64,000 nt of DNA from Paraburkholderia sp. BL25I1N1 (GTDB lineage Bacteria; Pseudomonadota; Gammaproteobacteria; Burkholderiales; Burkholderiaceae), in NCBI RefSeq assembly GCF_003002025.1, contig NZ_PVZB01000016.1, positions 62,001 to 126,000 of the forward strand, read 5' to 3'. This document shows, one piece after another, positions 35,698 through 44,619 of the stretch (its first letter is position 1; the number at the start of each line of letters is the position of its first letter). The notes below the pieces were generated by a model. It saw nothing but the letters and a program-made list of their open reading frames with translations, ran no database searches and was not told the DNA's origin. A program made the position numbers and the translations under genes.

Positions 35698-36489
35698 TCA
35701 ACGGAAGCGGTTTTTCCATTCGCGCATCAAGGTAAAGGCCGTCAATCGATCCGGCACCTTCTCGTGCAACTGCTCCTGCAAGGTCGCCTGAACCGCCGCA
35801 ACGCCAGCGCGCAAAAACGGATTCACGGCGCGTTCATGAGCGATCGTGGTGGGCAGCGTGGGCACGTCGCGCGCGCGCAGTTCGCTCGCTTTGTCCCGCC
35901 AGGCTTGCAGTTCGGCGTTGCCAGGCTCGCAGGCGAGCGCGAAGCGGATATTCGACAGCGTGTATTCGTGCGCGCAGTGAACTTCGGTCGCGCCGGGCAG
36001 CGCGGCCAGCGCGTCCAGCGAGGCGAGCATCTGCTTCGGCGTACCTTCGAACAGCCGGCCGCAACCGCAGGCGAACAGCGTATCGCCGCAAAACACGTGC
36101 GGCGTGCCTTGCGGGTCGGCCGCCTGGAAATAGGCGATGTGGCCGCTGGTGTGGCCCGGCACGTCGAGCACGCTCAATTCGAGCGCGGGCGCGGCAATCG
36201 ACACGTGGTCGCCATTTTTGAGACGATGCGTGAGATGCTCGATCGCTTCACCAGCGGGGCCGTAGACGGGCACGGCCTGGCCATTCAGCAGATCGGCCAC
36301 CCCGCCGACGTGGTCTTGATGATGGTGCGTGAGTAAAATAGCGCTCAGCCGCCAACCCCGTTTTGCCAGATAGGCTTTTACGGGGGCGGCCTCACCCGGA
36401 TCGACGACCGCCGCGTGGTGTCCGTCGGAAACGACCCAGATGTAATTGTCATCAAACGCCGGGACCGGTACGTACTCGAGCGCATTCAT
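35698..36489 (-). CDS. gloB: Hydroxyacylglutathione hydrolase (glyoxalase II)
   Basis: The 263-residue metallo-beta-lactamase-fold enzyme hydrolyses lactoylglutathione to lactate and glutathione, completing methylglyoxal removal. The metal motif is THHHQDHVGG (54-63). Other ligands are in PGHTSGHIAY and CGDTLFACGCGRLFEGT, and the glutathione-binding segment HCAHEYTLSNIRFA lies further on. The length is standard. Its start is only 19 bases from the start of the divergent methyltransferase gene. Confidence 0.95.
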   Translation of the reverse strand: MNALEYVPVPAFDDNYIWVVSDGHHAAVVDPGEAAPVKAYLAKRGWRLSAILLTHHHQDHVGGVADLLNGQAVPVYGPAGEAIEHLTHRLKNGDHVSIAAPALELSVLDVPGHTSGHIAYFQAADPQGTPHVFCGDTLFACGCGRLFEGTPKQMLASLDALAALPGATEVHCAHEYTLSNIRFALACEPGNAELQAWRDKASELRARDVPTLPTTIAHERAVNPFLRAGVAAVQATLQEQLHEKVPDRLTAFTLMREWKNRFR

Positions 36490-36508
36490 AGGCGACGCAT
36501 TCTTTGAT

Positions 36509-37372
36509 ATGACTGACCGAGCGATTATAGACTGGCCCGCCTGGACCGACTCGCCACCTGGCCGATACGTACTCGAGTGGGAGCAGACCCAGCTCGACCG
36601 CGTGGTGTCGGACGTGTTCGGTTACCATGCGCTGCAACTTGGCTTGCCGCAACTCGACGCCTTGCGCGAGAACCGCATGCCGTGCCGCGGGCTCGTGCTC
36701 GACGCCGCGAGCGGAGCGAGCGCGCCGTATGCGTATCCGCGCGGCGCGGGGCGTGCCGGCAATGGCGATCGTAATGGTTTGAACAACGGCGCCGCACCGA
36801 GCGGACTTGTGGGCCTGCCGGCGCCGGCCGGACGGAGCGCCGTCTGGTGCGACCTGCTGGACCTGCCGTTCGAAGCGCAAAGCGTCGATCTGATCGTCAT
36901 GCCGCACACGCTGGAATTCACGAGCGATCCGCACCGTCTGTTGCGCGAAGCCGAGCGCGTATTGATGCCCGAAGGCCAGTTGATCATTCTCGGCTTCAAT
37001 TCGCTGTCACTGTGGGGCGCGCGGCAATCGGTCGGCAAGATGACCGGCCGGCCGTTCGTGCCGGCAGCCGTCGACCTGATCGCCTTCACGCGTCTGAAAG
37101 ACTGGATCAAGCTGCTCGGCTTCGACCTCGAACGCGGGCGTTTCGGCTGCTATCGTCCGCCGCTTGGCAGCGAGCAATGGCTCGCCCGCTACGGTTTCAT
37201 GGAAGCCGCCGGCGACCGCTGGTGGCCGATTTTCGGCGCCACCTACATGATCAAGGCGATCAAGCGCGTGCGCGGCATGCGTCTCGTCGGCCCGCTGAAA
37301 GTGAAGAAACCCGTCCTCGCCGCAGGCCTCGCGCCCGCCGCCACACCGAATACACGCAACCATACTCAATGA
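36509..37372 (+). CDS. Class I SAM-dependent methyltransferase
   Basis: The 287-residue protein has a Methyltransf_11-like core: LVLDAASGAS where the AdoMet glycine loop is expected, an Ala/Gly-rich insert (about 72-110), then LPFEAQSVDLIVMPHTLEFTSDPHRLLREAERVLMPEGQLIILGFN. The C-terminal part (LKDWIKLLGFDLERGRFGCYRPP) recalls a family commonly found between gloB and rnhA. Substrate is unknown. ATG 36509 is chosen. The stop overlaps the rnhA start (ATGA at 37369-37372), so the two are coupled. Confidence 0.82.
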   Translation: MTDRAIIDWPAWTDSPPGRYVLEWEQTQLDRVVSDVFGYHALQLGLPQLDALRENRMPCRGLVLDAASGASAPYAYPRGAGRAGNGDRNGLNNGAAPSGLVGLPAPAGRSAVWCDLLDLPFEAQSVDLIVMPHTLEFTSDPHRLLREAERVLMPEGQLIILGFNSLSLWGARQSVGKMTGRPFVPAAVDLIAFTRLKDWIKLLGFDLERGRFGCYRPPLGSEQWLARYGFMEAAGDRWWPIFGATYMIKAIKRVRGMRLVGPLKVKKPVLAAGLAPAATPNTRNHTQ

Positions 37373-37815
37373 CTTCCGATCTCATCGATATTTATACCGA
37401 CGGCGCCTGCAAGGGCAACCCAGGCCCCGGCGGCTGGGGCGCGCTGCTGCGCTTCGGCGACCAGGAAAAAGAACTGTTCGGCGGCGAAGCCAACACCACC
37501 AACAACCGCATGGAGTTGATGGGCGTGATCGCCGCGCTCGAAGCACTGAAACGCCCCTGCAAAGCGGTCGTGCACACCGACTCGCAATACGTGCAGAAAG
37601 GCATCAGCGAATGGATCCACGGCTGGAAGAAGAAAGGCTGGATCACCGCCGCGAAACAGCCGGTCAAGAACGCGGATTTGTGGAAGCGGCTCGATGCGCT
37701 CGTCGCGCAACACGAAATCGAGTGGCGCTGGGTGCGCGGGCACAACGGCCACCCGGAAAACGAGCGCGCCGATCAGTTGGCCAATCGCGGCGTCGCATCA
37801 CTCGCGCAGATGTAA
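37369..37815 (+). CDS. rnhA: Ribonuclease HI
   Basis: The 148-residue enzyme degrades RNA in RNA-DNA hybrids. The four catalytic acidic residues are in IYTDGACKGN, NRMELMGVI, HTDSQYV and NERADQLA. The basic handle KKKGWITAAKQPVKNADLWKRL is present. Start ATG 37369 overlaps the preceding stop. It lies just before dnaQ, the classic rnhA-dnaQ pair, though here both genes are on the same strand. Confidence 0.97.
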   Translation: MTSDLIDIYTDGACKGNPGPGGWGALLRFGDQEKELFGGEANTTNNRMELMGVIAALEALKRPCKAVVHTDSQYVQKGISEWIHGWKKKGWITAAKQPVKNADLWKRLDALVAQHEIEWRWVRGHNGHPENERADQLANRGVASLAQM

Positions 37816-37900
37816 CTCCGGCCGCGACGGCGCGCGCCGGGCCAGCTAGCCGCGTGCGCACCCTTTTTTCTGCAAATATCTTTAAGCAGGCTAATCCGAC

Positions 37901-38635
37901 ATGCGTCAACTCATCCTCGATACTGAAACCACGGGCCTGAATGCCCGCACCGGCGACCGGATCCTTGAACTCGGTTGCGTCGAAATGGTGAACCGTCGGC
38001 TGACGGGCAACAACCTGCACTTCTATATCAACCCGGAACGCGACAGCGATCCAGGCGCGCTGGCCGTGCACGGATTGACCACCGAGTTTCTGAGCGACAA
38101 GCCGAAGTTCGCCGAGATCGCCGATCAATTTCGCGACTTCATCCAGGACGCGGAACTGATCATCCACAACGCACCGTTCGATATCGGCTTTCTCGATGCC
38201 GAGTTCGCGCTGCTGGGTTTGCCGCCGGTGAAAACCTACTGCGGCGAAATCATCGACACGCTGGCGCGCGCCAAGCAGATGTTCCCCGGCAAGCGCAATT
38301 CGCTCGACGCACTATGCGACCGCTTCGGCATCAGCAACGCGCACCGTACGCTGCACGGCGCCCTGCTCGACTCGGAACTGCTCGCCGAAGTCTATCTGGC
38401 GATGACGCGCGGCCAGGAAAGCCTTGTCATCGACATGCTCGGCGAATCGCACGGCGACGGCGATTCGCATGCGCCGCGCGTGGCGATCAGTTCGCTCGAC
38501 CTGATCGTGATTTCCGCCAGCGACGATGAACTCGCCGCGCACCAGTCGGTGCTCGACGGTCTCGACAAGGCGGTCAAGGGCACGAGCGTGTGGCGCCTCG
38601 AACCGGCGCCCACTGCGGATGAGCAAACCGCTTAA
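37901..38635 (+). CDS. dnaQ: DNA polymerase III epsilon subunit (proofreading exonuclease)
   Basis: The 244-residue protein has the three exonuclease motifs: LDTETTG (Exo I), HNAPFDIGFLDAEF (Exo II) and AHRTLHGALLDSELLAEVY (Exo III, with His-Asp). The segment around 180-240 is the linker and polymerase-alpha-binding tail. It proofreads during replication as part of the core polymerase. It follows rnhA by 85 bases on the same strand and precedes tRNA-Val. Confidence 0.96.
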   Translation: MRQLILDTETTGLNARTGDRILELGCVEMVNRRLTGNNLHFYINPERDSDPGALAVHGLTTEFLSDKPKFAEIADQFRDFIQDAELIIHNAPFDIGFLDAEFALLGLPPVKTYCGEIIDTLARAKQMFPGKRNSLDALCDRFGISNAHRTLHGALLDSELLAEVYLAMTRGQESLVIDMLGESHGDGDSHAPRVAISSLDLIVISASDDELAAHQSVLDGLDKAVKGTSVWRLEPAPTADEQTA

Positions 38636-38642
38636 AAAGTAC

Positions 38643-38671
38643 TGGACGAGCCCGAAAATTGCTGACATAAT
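38643..38671 (+). promoter_or_regulatory. Candidate promoter of tRNA-Val
   Basis: TGGACG (38643-38648), 17 bases, then CATAAT (38666-38671). The tRNA begins 13 bases after the -10 element. It starts immediately after the dnaQ stop. Confidence 0.55.
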
Positions 38672-38683
38672 TCGGCTCTCTTC

Positions 38684-38758
38684 GGGTGGTTAGCTCAGCG
38701 GTAGAGCACTGCCTTCACACGGCAGGGGTCACTGGTTCGATCCCAGTACTACCCACCA
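38684..38758 (+). tRNA. tRNA-Val(CAC)
   Basis: The 75-nt sequence folds as a tRNA. The acceptor GGGTGGT pairs with ACTACCC, a D-arm is present, the anticodon stem CTGCC/GGCAG encloses TTCACAC with anticodon CAC, and the T-arm is CTGGTTCGATCCCAG. CCA is encoded. Confidence 0.96.
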
Positions 38759-39254
38759 GAATTTTGGTGTGTCGATCACCGAAGACTAAAGGGCTCACGT
38801 AGAAATGCGCGAGCCCTTTTTCATTTCTGTTTGGCTTATGGAGCTGCGTGCGGAAACCGTACGGAATGCCAGGCAGATTCCAACGCTCAACGTCGGGCCC
38901 GGTCGTCGACTCCGAATCTTCGTACGTTTGCGACCGCCTGAAACTACTGATATAGTTCGCACTCGGGCTTTCGCCCCGTCCATCTTTCCACTTCATTCGA
39001 CCATAGGGAGGCGTCACATGTTTGCAATGCGTATCGCCGTCCCCGGCATGGTCTCGCGAGCGTTTTCGCGATCTTAATCTGTCCGATTAAGTCGCCGAAT
39101 TGCCGTTCACGTGGTGTCGCCTGAATCAGGCACTCCGCGCATTCCCAGACAGTCCGCAGTTCAATCGCCGACGTATTCCGGCGCGTTTTGACTGTCTCGC
39201 CCTTTCGCTTCTGACTGGAACCTCGCTGCGCTCATGCGCCACGGGGCGTGACAA
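38759..39254. other. Intergenic region before the first ABC transporter
   Basis: After the tRNA terminator the stretch has no recognisable gene. A short ATG frame at 39018 (MFAMRIAVPGMV) ends after 19 codons and has no family resemblance. A 7-bp hairpin CTTAATC/GATTAAG occurs near 39072-39090. Confidence 0.4.
38788..38826 (+). terminator. Terminator after tRNA-Val
   Basis: The stem GGGCTC (38791-38796) pairs with GAGCCC (38811-38816), followed by TTTTT. Confidence 0.8.
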
Positions 39255-41135
39255 ATGACCAGAAAAAAACTCGACTTTCGCGGACAAGCCTTCAAGGACG
39301 TCCTCGGCTTTACCTTCCTCCACTGGGCGCAGCAGCCCTGGCGCATCGTCGTCATCACGGCGCTGGTGCTGCTCTCGGCATTGGCCGACGTACTCACGCC
39401 GATGTTCGCGGGACGCCTCGTGGACGCCATCGCGTCCGGCGCGGCGAGCAACGCCGTCGCCTGGCATGCCGCGATCACGGCCTTCTGCGTGCTGGGCGCG
39501 CTCGGCCTCGGCGCCACGTTGTTGCGGCAAGGCGTGTATTTCAACATCATCCGGCTCACGCTCAAGATGATGAGCGAGATCGCGGCCAACGCGTTTCATC
39601 GCGTGCAACGCTTTTCGACCGACTGGCACGCCAACAGCTTCGCCGGTTCCACCGTGCGCAAGATCACGCGCGGCATGTGGGCGCTCGACCTGCTCAACGA
39701 CACGCTGCTGATCGCCCTGTTGCCGTCTCTCGTCATGCTGCTCGGCGCGACCGTGCTGCTCGGCTGGCGCTGGCCGATGATGGGCGCGGTCGTCGGCATC
39801 GGCTCGGTGCTCTACATCGCGGTGACGGTGGCCATGTCGCTGGGCTTTGTCGCGCCGGCCGCGCGTCTTGCGAATGCGTGGGACACGCGCATGGGCGGCG
39901 CGCTCGCCGACGCGGTCAGTTGCAACGGCGTAGTCAAGGCGTTCGGCGCGGAAGAGCGCGAAGAAGCGCTGCTCGCGCGCGTGATCGCCAAGTGGCGGCA
40001 CCGCACGCGCCGCACATGGATGCGCGGCACGATCAACGGCGGCGTCCAGGGCGGCATGCTGGTAGCGATCCAGACCGCGATCCTCGGTGCGGCGCTGCTG
40101 TTGTGGGCGCGCGGTGAGGCGGGCGTCGGCGACATCACGTTCGCATTGACCATGTTCTTCATGCTGCAAGGCTATTTGCGCGAAGTGGGCATGCACATCC
40201 GCAACCTGCAACGCTCAGTCAACGACATGGAGGAACTGGTGTCGCAGGAAAGCCAGCCGCTCGGTATCGAGGACCGCCCCGGCGCGGGTCCGATCGCGAT
40301 CGGCAAAGGCGAGATCCGGTTCGAGCATGTCACTTTCCACTACGGGACGAACGGTCAGCCGCTTTACGACAAATTCTCCGTGCGTATCGCGCCGGGCGAG
40401 CGCGTCGGATTGGTTGGACATTCGGGTTCGGGGAAGACTACGTTCATCAAGCTCATCCAGCGGCTCTATGACATTTCGGAAGGCAGGATCACGATCGACG
40501 GTCAGGACATCGCCCAGGTGCGGCAGGCGTCGCTGCGCAGCCAGATCGCGATCGTTCAGCAGGAGCCGGTGCTGTTTCACCGCTCGCTCGCCGAGAACAT
40601 CGCGTATGCGCGGCCCGGCGCGAGCCGTGCCGAGATCGAGCACGCTGCGAAGCTTGCGAGCGCGCACGGCTTCATCGCGGCGCTCCCCAATGGCTATGAC
40701 ACGCTGGTCGGGGAACGCGGCGTCAAGCTCTCGGGCGGCGAACGTCAGCGCGTCGCCATCGCACGGGCGTTTCTCGCCGACGCGCCGATCCTGATTCTGG
40801 ACGAGGCGACGTCGAGCCTCGACAGCGAAAGCGAAGTGTTGATCCAGCAGGCCATGGAGCGGCTGATGATGGGCCGCACCACGTTGGTGGTGGCGCACCG
40901 TCTTTCCACCGTGCGCGCGCTGGACCGGCTGCTGGTGCTGGATAAGGGCAAGGTAATCGAGGAAGGCAGCCACGACGCGCTGATCAGACTCGAAAACGGC
41001 CTGTACCGGCGGTTGTTCGAACGCCAGGCGCTGGAGTTGATCAAGGGTCTGGGTGAACCGGAACTCGCGACGACTCGGGCCGCGCGGCAGATCGTGAACC
41101 GGACCGACGACTCCAGCTTGCTGGTCGGGAAGTAA
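39255..41135 (+). CDS. Exporter-type ABC half-transporter
   Basis: The 626-residue protein joins a six-helix membrane domain (about 25-330) to an ATPase domain (about 350-590). Walker A is GHSGSGKT, the Q-loop is IAIVQQEPVLFHRSLAENI, the signature is LSGGERQRVAIARA, Walker B is ILILDEATSSLDSES and the H-loop is VVAHRLST. It probably acts as a homodimer exporting a lipid, peptide or small molecule. The substrate cannot be told. It is similar in plan to the ABC protein at 44620. A short polar tail with TTRAARQ follows the ATPase. Confidence 0.85.
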   Translation: MTRKKLDFRGQAFKDVLGFTFLHWAQQPWRIVVITALVLLSALADVLTPMFAGRLVDAIASGAASNAVAWHAAITAFCVLGALGLGATLLRQGVYFNIIRLTLKMMSEIAANAFHRVQRFSTDWHANSFAGSTVRKITRGMWALDLLNDTLLIALLPSLVMLLGATVLLGWRWPMMGAVVGIGSVLYIAVTVAMSLGFVAPAARLANAWDTRMGGALADAVSCNGVVKAFGAEEREEALLARVIAKWRHRTRRTWMRGTINGGVQGGMLVAIQTAILGAALLLWARGEAGVGDITFALTMFFMLQGYLREVGMHIRNLQRSVNDMEELVSQESQPLGIEDRPGAGPIAIGKGEIRFEHVTFHYGTNGQPLYDKFSVRIAPGERVGLVGHSGSGKTTFIKLIQRLYDISEGRITIDGQDIAQVRQASLRSQIAIVQQEPVLFHRSLAENIAYARPGASRAEIEHAAKLASAHGFIAALPNGYDTLVGERGVKLSGGERQRVAIARAFLADAPILILDEATSSLDSESEVLIQQAMERLMMGRTTLVVAHRLSTVRALDRLLVLDKGKVIEEGSHDALIRLENGLYRRLFERQALELIKGLGEPELATTRAARQIVNRTDDSSLLVGK

Positions 41136-41320
41136 ATTGAAGTGGGCGTGCGGGACGTCAGCTAGAAATCGCGAGTATTCAGGCGCGCTTTCGGTTGGCG
41201 TTCCACCGCCCGTTTTTTACGAGCGCGGGCGCGGGTTCTAACGCGCAAGTGTTAGTGCTCACCGGCGCGAACCGTCCAAACGCCTCGTTCATGCGCCACG
41301 CGAACGCCGGGCGCTGCGAA

Positions 41321-41785
41321 TTACACCACGCCCGCAGGCAACCCCACCCCGCGCGCCATCCCGGTCGCTGCAAACACCATCAACACCATCAAAATCGTCT
41401 GGATCACGCTATAGCGTGCGTAAGAGCGCGCCTTGTGCAGATCCGGCGCGGCGCCTTTCCTGATTGCGGCGCGCCATCGCATCAGCGCCAGCATCGACGG
41501 GACTTCGAGGAAGAGAATGATCAAGAGCAGCGTCATCTTGAGATGAAAGAGCGGCTCGTGGAGATAGTAGTCGGCGCCCTTTTCGAAACCGCCGAAAGCG
41601 CGCATCAATCCGGTGACGATCAGCACCAATGCCGAAATGCCCCACCCTGTATCCGCCCGGAACACGGAGCGCAGCGCGGCGGGTACGGTGGCACGGCGCA
41701 ACGCCCAGGTGCGCCGCAGAATCGACGCGAGCGCAAAGCCATAAGCAAGCAAATGGATGGCGGCAAGCAACCAGCGAACCAGCAT
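41321..41785 (-). CDS. DUF2214 family membrane protein
   Basis: The 154-residue protein has about four membrane helices: 3-22 (VRWLLAAIHLLAYGFALAS), 48-68 (WGISALVLIVTGLMRAFG), 82-102 (LKMTLLLIILFLEVPSML) and 126-146. The middle segment GADYYLHEPLFHLKMTLLLI is characteristic of the DUF2214 family, of unknown function. ATG 41785 has AGGAG six bases upstream. It converges with the ABC gene. Confidence 0.75.
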   Translation of the reverse strand: MLVRWLLAAIHLLAYGFALASILRRTWALRRATVPAALRSVFRADTGWGISALVLIVTGLMRAFGGFEKGADYYLHEPLFHLKMTLLLIILFLEVPSMLALMRWRAAIRKGAAPDLHKARSYARYSVIQTILMVLMVFAATGMARGVGLPAGVV

Positions 41786-41936
41786 GGCGACTCCTGCAAA
41801 GGACGCGACACGATCGTTGTATGTCTCACTCGCCCGCGCTGAAGCGCCGGGCGCCATGACTTCATTATCGACTACGGCTCAATCTACAACGCCTGCTTCG
41901 GCCACGGGGTGTGGCCGACTGCACAAATCGGCAGAT

Positions 41937-42791
41937 TCAGACCTGCTGCAAGGATGTGTCAAGCGCGCGGGCGGCGACTCGATCGCCTTCGGTCGTCAGC
42001 GCGGTGCGGAATACGGTTTGACGGTTGTGGCCCGCGGCGGCCGGCGAATCCCACAGCAACTCGATCTTCGGACGGCGGCCGAAGGCGCCGCGGGTCAACG
42101 ACGGCGCAGCCGCCGCACCAAACGACGCGCCGGATCCATTCGGCTCGCCGACGGCGCCGAGCGCCACGGCGGGAGTGGGCGTCGGCGTGGCTCGTGCGTC
42201 GTGCCCCGCCGCCCAGCGCACGGTCAATTCGCGAGCGTCGTATTGCCCCACCTTGCGGCGCTCCGCCCACACAATCACCGTCCGCGTGGCCGGATCGAGC
42301 GCGACCGCATAGCGGCCGATCGCGAAACGGCGCGCGGCGATATTGGTGCGCCACAGCGCGCGCGGCCGGCAGATCCACAGCACGGCCGCATATAGCGCAG
42401 GCGCTGCCAGCAACCAGCCGTTGGAAGCCGCCACCGCATTGGCGGCACGCCGCCAGCCGGCGCTCGCGGCAAACGCGCCGACCGACCAGACCGCAAACAG
42501 GAACCCGAGGAAAGCAAACAGACGCAGCGCCTGCCGCAGCCATTGCGGCAGCGGATGAAACGGGCGCTCGGTCACGGCGCGCGCGCCCGGCAGGAAGATC
42601 AGCAGAAACAGGAAGACAAGGTTGATGCACGCCCACGGCGAGGACAGCATGGCCAGCAGCGACGCGCCCGCATCCAGATCCGCCATCGAAAAAAGCCAGC
42701 GAGCGAGGATCACGAGACCGATGGCGCGCAGCGCGAAAATCGTTCCGGCGCCGGGCGCCGCGTTCGCACGCGTCTCTTTCGTTCTCGCCAA
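41937..42791 (-). CDS. Membrane protein of unknown function
   Basis: The product has about 284 residues if it starts at TTG 42791. AGGAGG (42797-42802) lies five bases before this TTG, and a perfect minus-strand TATAAT (42841-42846) overlaps the more distal ATG, so transcription would begin after that ATG. Three to four membrane helices are predicted in the first half (around GLVILARWLF, INLVFLFLLIFLPG, LFAFLGFLFAVWSVGAF, WLLAAPALYAAVLWIC). The second half is soluble and contains a PTPTP stretch and KIELLWDS. No family was recognised. It lies 236 bases downstream of the glycosyltransferase gene. Confidence 0.65.
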   Translation of the reverse strand: MARTKETRANAAPGAGTIFALRAIGLVILARWLFSMADLDAGASLLAMLSSPWACINLVFLFLLIFLPGARAVTERPFHPLPQWLRQALRLFAFLGFLFAVWSVGAFAASAGWRRAANAVAASNGWLLAAPALYAAVLWICRPRALWRTNIAARRFAIGRYAVALDPATRTVIVWAERRKVGQYDARELTVRWAAGHDARATPTPTPAVALGAVGEPNGSGASFGAAAAPSLTRGAFGRRPKIELLWDSPAAAGHNRQTVFRTALTTEGDRVAARALDTSLQQV

Positions 42792-42840
42792 GGCATCCTC
42801 CTGTCGTCGGCGGCGCCGCAGCCAAATTTGCGGCAGGGCC

Positions 42841-42846
42841 ATTATA
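42841..42846 (-). promoter_or_regulatory. -10 element before the unknown membrane protein
   Basis: A perfect minus-strand TATAAT overlaps an upstream ATG of the same frame. The -35 is poor. A transcript would start near 42834 and include the AGGAGG site at 42797-42802. Confidence 0.45.
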
Positions 42847-42904
42847 GGGATATTACGGACAGCGGCTCATTCTTACGGGCCGAAACCCGCACTTTCGTCG
42901 GTTG

Positions 42905-42966
42905 AAAGAAAAAAACGCGGCGCGCTTGCAACAACGCCCCGTGAGCGGACGGCGCACGGGGCGTTG
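42905..42966 (-). terminator. Hairpin after the GT4 gene
   Basis: Perfect 12-bp stem CAACGCCCCGTG (42932-42943) with CACGGGGCGTTG (42955-42966). On the minus strand a run of T follows, but only after about 17 bases (42908-42915), so it is not a perfect intrinsic terminator. Confidence 0.5.
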
Positions 42967-43026
42967 CTGGCGGTCATCGAAACGCGTGAGCGCTTCTCGA
43001 ACCGTTACGACTTTACCTGACGCACA

Positions 43027-44091
43027 TTAGCTGGCGTTGACTTCGCGCAGCACCGTGCGGTGCTTCTGACGCAGCAGTTCTTCGTAAGTCGCGACGTAGT
43101 TCTTCGCCATGACCTTCGACGAGAAGCGCGACTCGAACGCCTTGCGCACACCGGCGCGCGACAGCGTGTGCAGACGCTTGACCGCGGCGACCGCGCTGAT
43201 TTCGTCTTCCACGACGAAGCCCGACACGCCGTTTTCGATCACTTCCGGCACCGAACCACGGTTGAACGCGATCGCCGGCGTACCGCACGCCATCGCTTCG
43301 ATCATGACCAGACCGAAGGGCTCCGGCCAGTCGATCGGGAACACCAGTGCATGCGCGTTGCCGAGGAACTCACGCTTTTCGGCTTCGCCGATTTCGCCGA
43401 TGTACTCGACGTGCGGGAGCGCCATCAGCGGCTTGATCACTTCTTCGTAATAGGCGCGGTCGGCCTTGTCGATCTTGGCGGCGACCTTGAGCTTCATGCC
43501 TGCCTGGCCGGCGATGCGGATCGCGCGGTCGAGGCCCTTCTCCGGCGAGACGCGGCCGAGGAAAGCGAGGTAGCCCGGCTCGACGTCGGGGATCGGCGTG
43601 AGCACGTTTTCCGGCAGACCGTGATAGACGGTTTGCAGCCAGTTCGCCTGTTGCAGCGGAATGCGCTGGTTGTCCGAAATCGACACCACCGGCACGTCGT
43701 TGAACGTGTTGAAAATGGGTTGCAGTTCCGGCAGATCGAGACGGCCGTGGAGCGTGGTCAGGAACGGCACCGGCTGACGGGCGAACAGCGAGAACGGGTA
43801 GTAGTCGATGTGGAAATGCAGCACGTCGAATTCGTCCGCGCGGCGGCGCACTTCTTCGAGCAGCAGCATGTGCGGCGCCATGACGTCGCGGATGGTCGGG
43901 TCGAGGCGCAGCGCCTGCGGCCAGAAAGCTTCGAGTTTCGCCGAGGTTATCGAATCGCCGCTCGCAAAGAGCGTGACGTCGTGGCCCTGCTCGACCAAAG
44001 CTTCAGTCAGATAAGACACCACGCGTTCCGTACCGCCATACAGCTTGGGAGGAACCGCCTCGTGCAACGGAGCGATTTGAGCGATTCGCAT
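43027..44091 (-). CDS. Glycosyltransferase family 4
   Basis: The 354-residue enzyme has the GT-B fold. The N-terminal domain has PPKLYGGTERVVSYLTEALVEQGHDVTLFASGDS and DVLHFHIDYYPF. The C-terminal nucleotide-sugar domain has FLGRVSPEKGLDRAI and EPFGLVMIEAMACGTPAIAFNRGSVPEVI, with the retaining E-x7-E motif. The acceptor and donor are not evident. ATG 44091 has GAGGAG ahead of it; the frame to 44289 is a run-on. It stands between two ABC exporters and near the trehalose genes, so a glycan or glycolipid product is possible. Confidence 0.85.
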   Translation of the reverse strand: MRIAQIAPLHEAVPPKLYGGTERVVSYLTEALVEQGHDVTLFASGDSITSAKLEAFWPQALRLDPTIRDVMAPHMLLLEEVRRRADEFDVLHFHIDYYPFSLFARQPVPFLTTLHGRLDLPELQPIFNTFNDVPVVSISDNQRIPLQQANWLQTVYHGLPENVLTPIPDVEPGYLAFLGRVSPEKGLDRAIRIAGQAGMKLKVAAKIDKADRAYYEEVIKPLMALPHVEYIGEIGEAEKREFLGNAHALVFPIDWPEPFGLVMIEAMACGTPAIAFNRGSVPEVIENGVSGFVVEDEISAVAAVKRLHTLSRAGVRKAFESRFSSKVMAKNYVATYEELLRQKHRTVLREVNAS

Positions 44092-44619
44092 ATGAAAAAC
44101 TCCTCGTAAAAAATCAGGCAAAGGTGCTGCGTTTGATAAAAGCGACTCGCTTGCTCGCCAGGGCAGTCTGGCCGGACTTGCCGGCGCGGGCCTGATTCTT
44201 TCGAGAAATCCTGCGATGGATCGCTTGGGTAGTGAGCCCAGACCCGTGATCAATGTCTGCGCATGTGCCGGTAAACGCACACATGACACCTACGTTGACA
44301 AACTGTCAGAAAATTCGGTGGGCCTACAGAGCATGCATTATCGATGCCGGGGTTCACGCTGCACCACAACATTTCAAAGTCTTTACGTTGTTACAAACAC
44401 GAAACACTTTGCAAACCCTTGTTTTCTAAGACAGTTCTACAGTGGCAACTGGCTTGCGGCACGGGACCGCCGAGGTGGCCCGGCAAGCTCCTGCGTCAAC
44501 TTTGCCGGCAAGCGTTGAAGAAATGCCGCACTGCGGTTGAATGCAATTTGTAATTATATCCCGAAATTTTCCGCAACTCGTGCGGCCCCCGGCCTTTCAG
44601 ACAGGTCGAACAGCCGCAG
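44092..44619. other. Divergent region between GT4 and second ABC gene
   Basis: These 528 bases contain no recognisable gene. A TTGACA hexamer occurs at 44294-44299 without a good -10. Around 44550-44570 there is an A/T-rich block (TTTGTAATTATATCCC) that may serve the ABC gene. Promoters for both directions should lie here. Confidence 0.45.

Noticed and set aside
38715..39017. Minus-strand open frame of 100 codons ending VGSTGIEPVTPAV
   Set aside because: The end is the reverse of tRNA-Val and its terminator. This peptide string is a well-known artefact of translating tRNA genes.
38805..39077. 90-codon plus-strand frame before the ABC transporter
   Set aside because: It starts inside the tRNA terminator, has no ribosome site and matches nothing recognisable.
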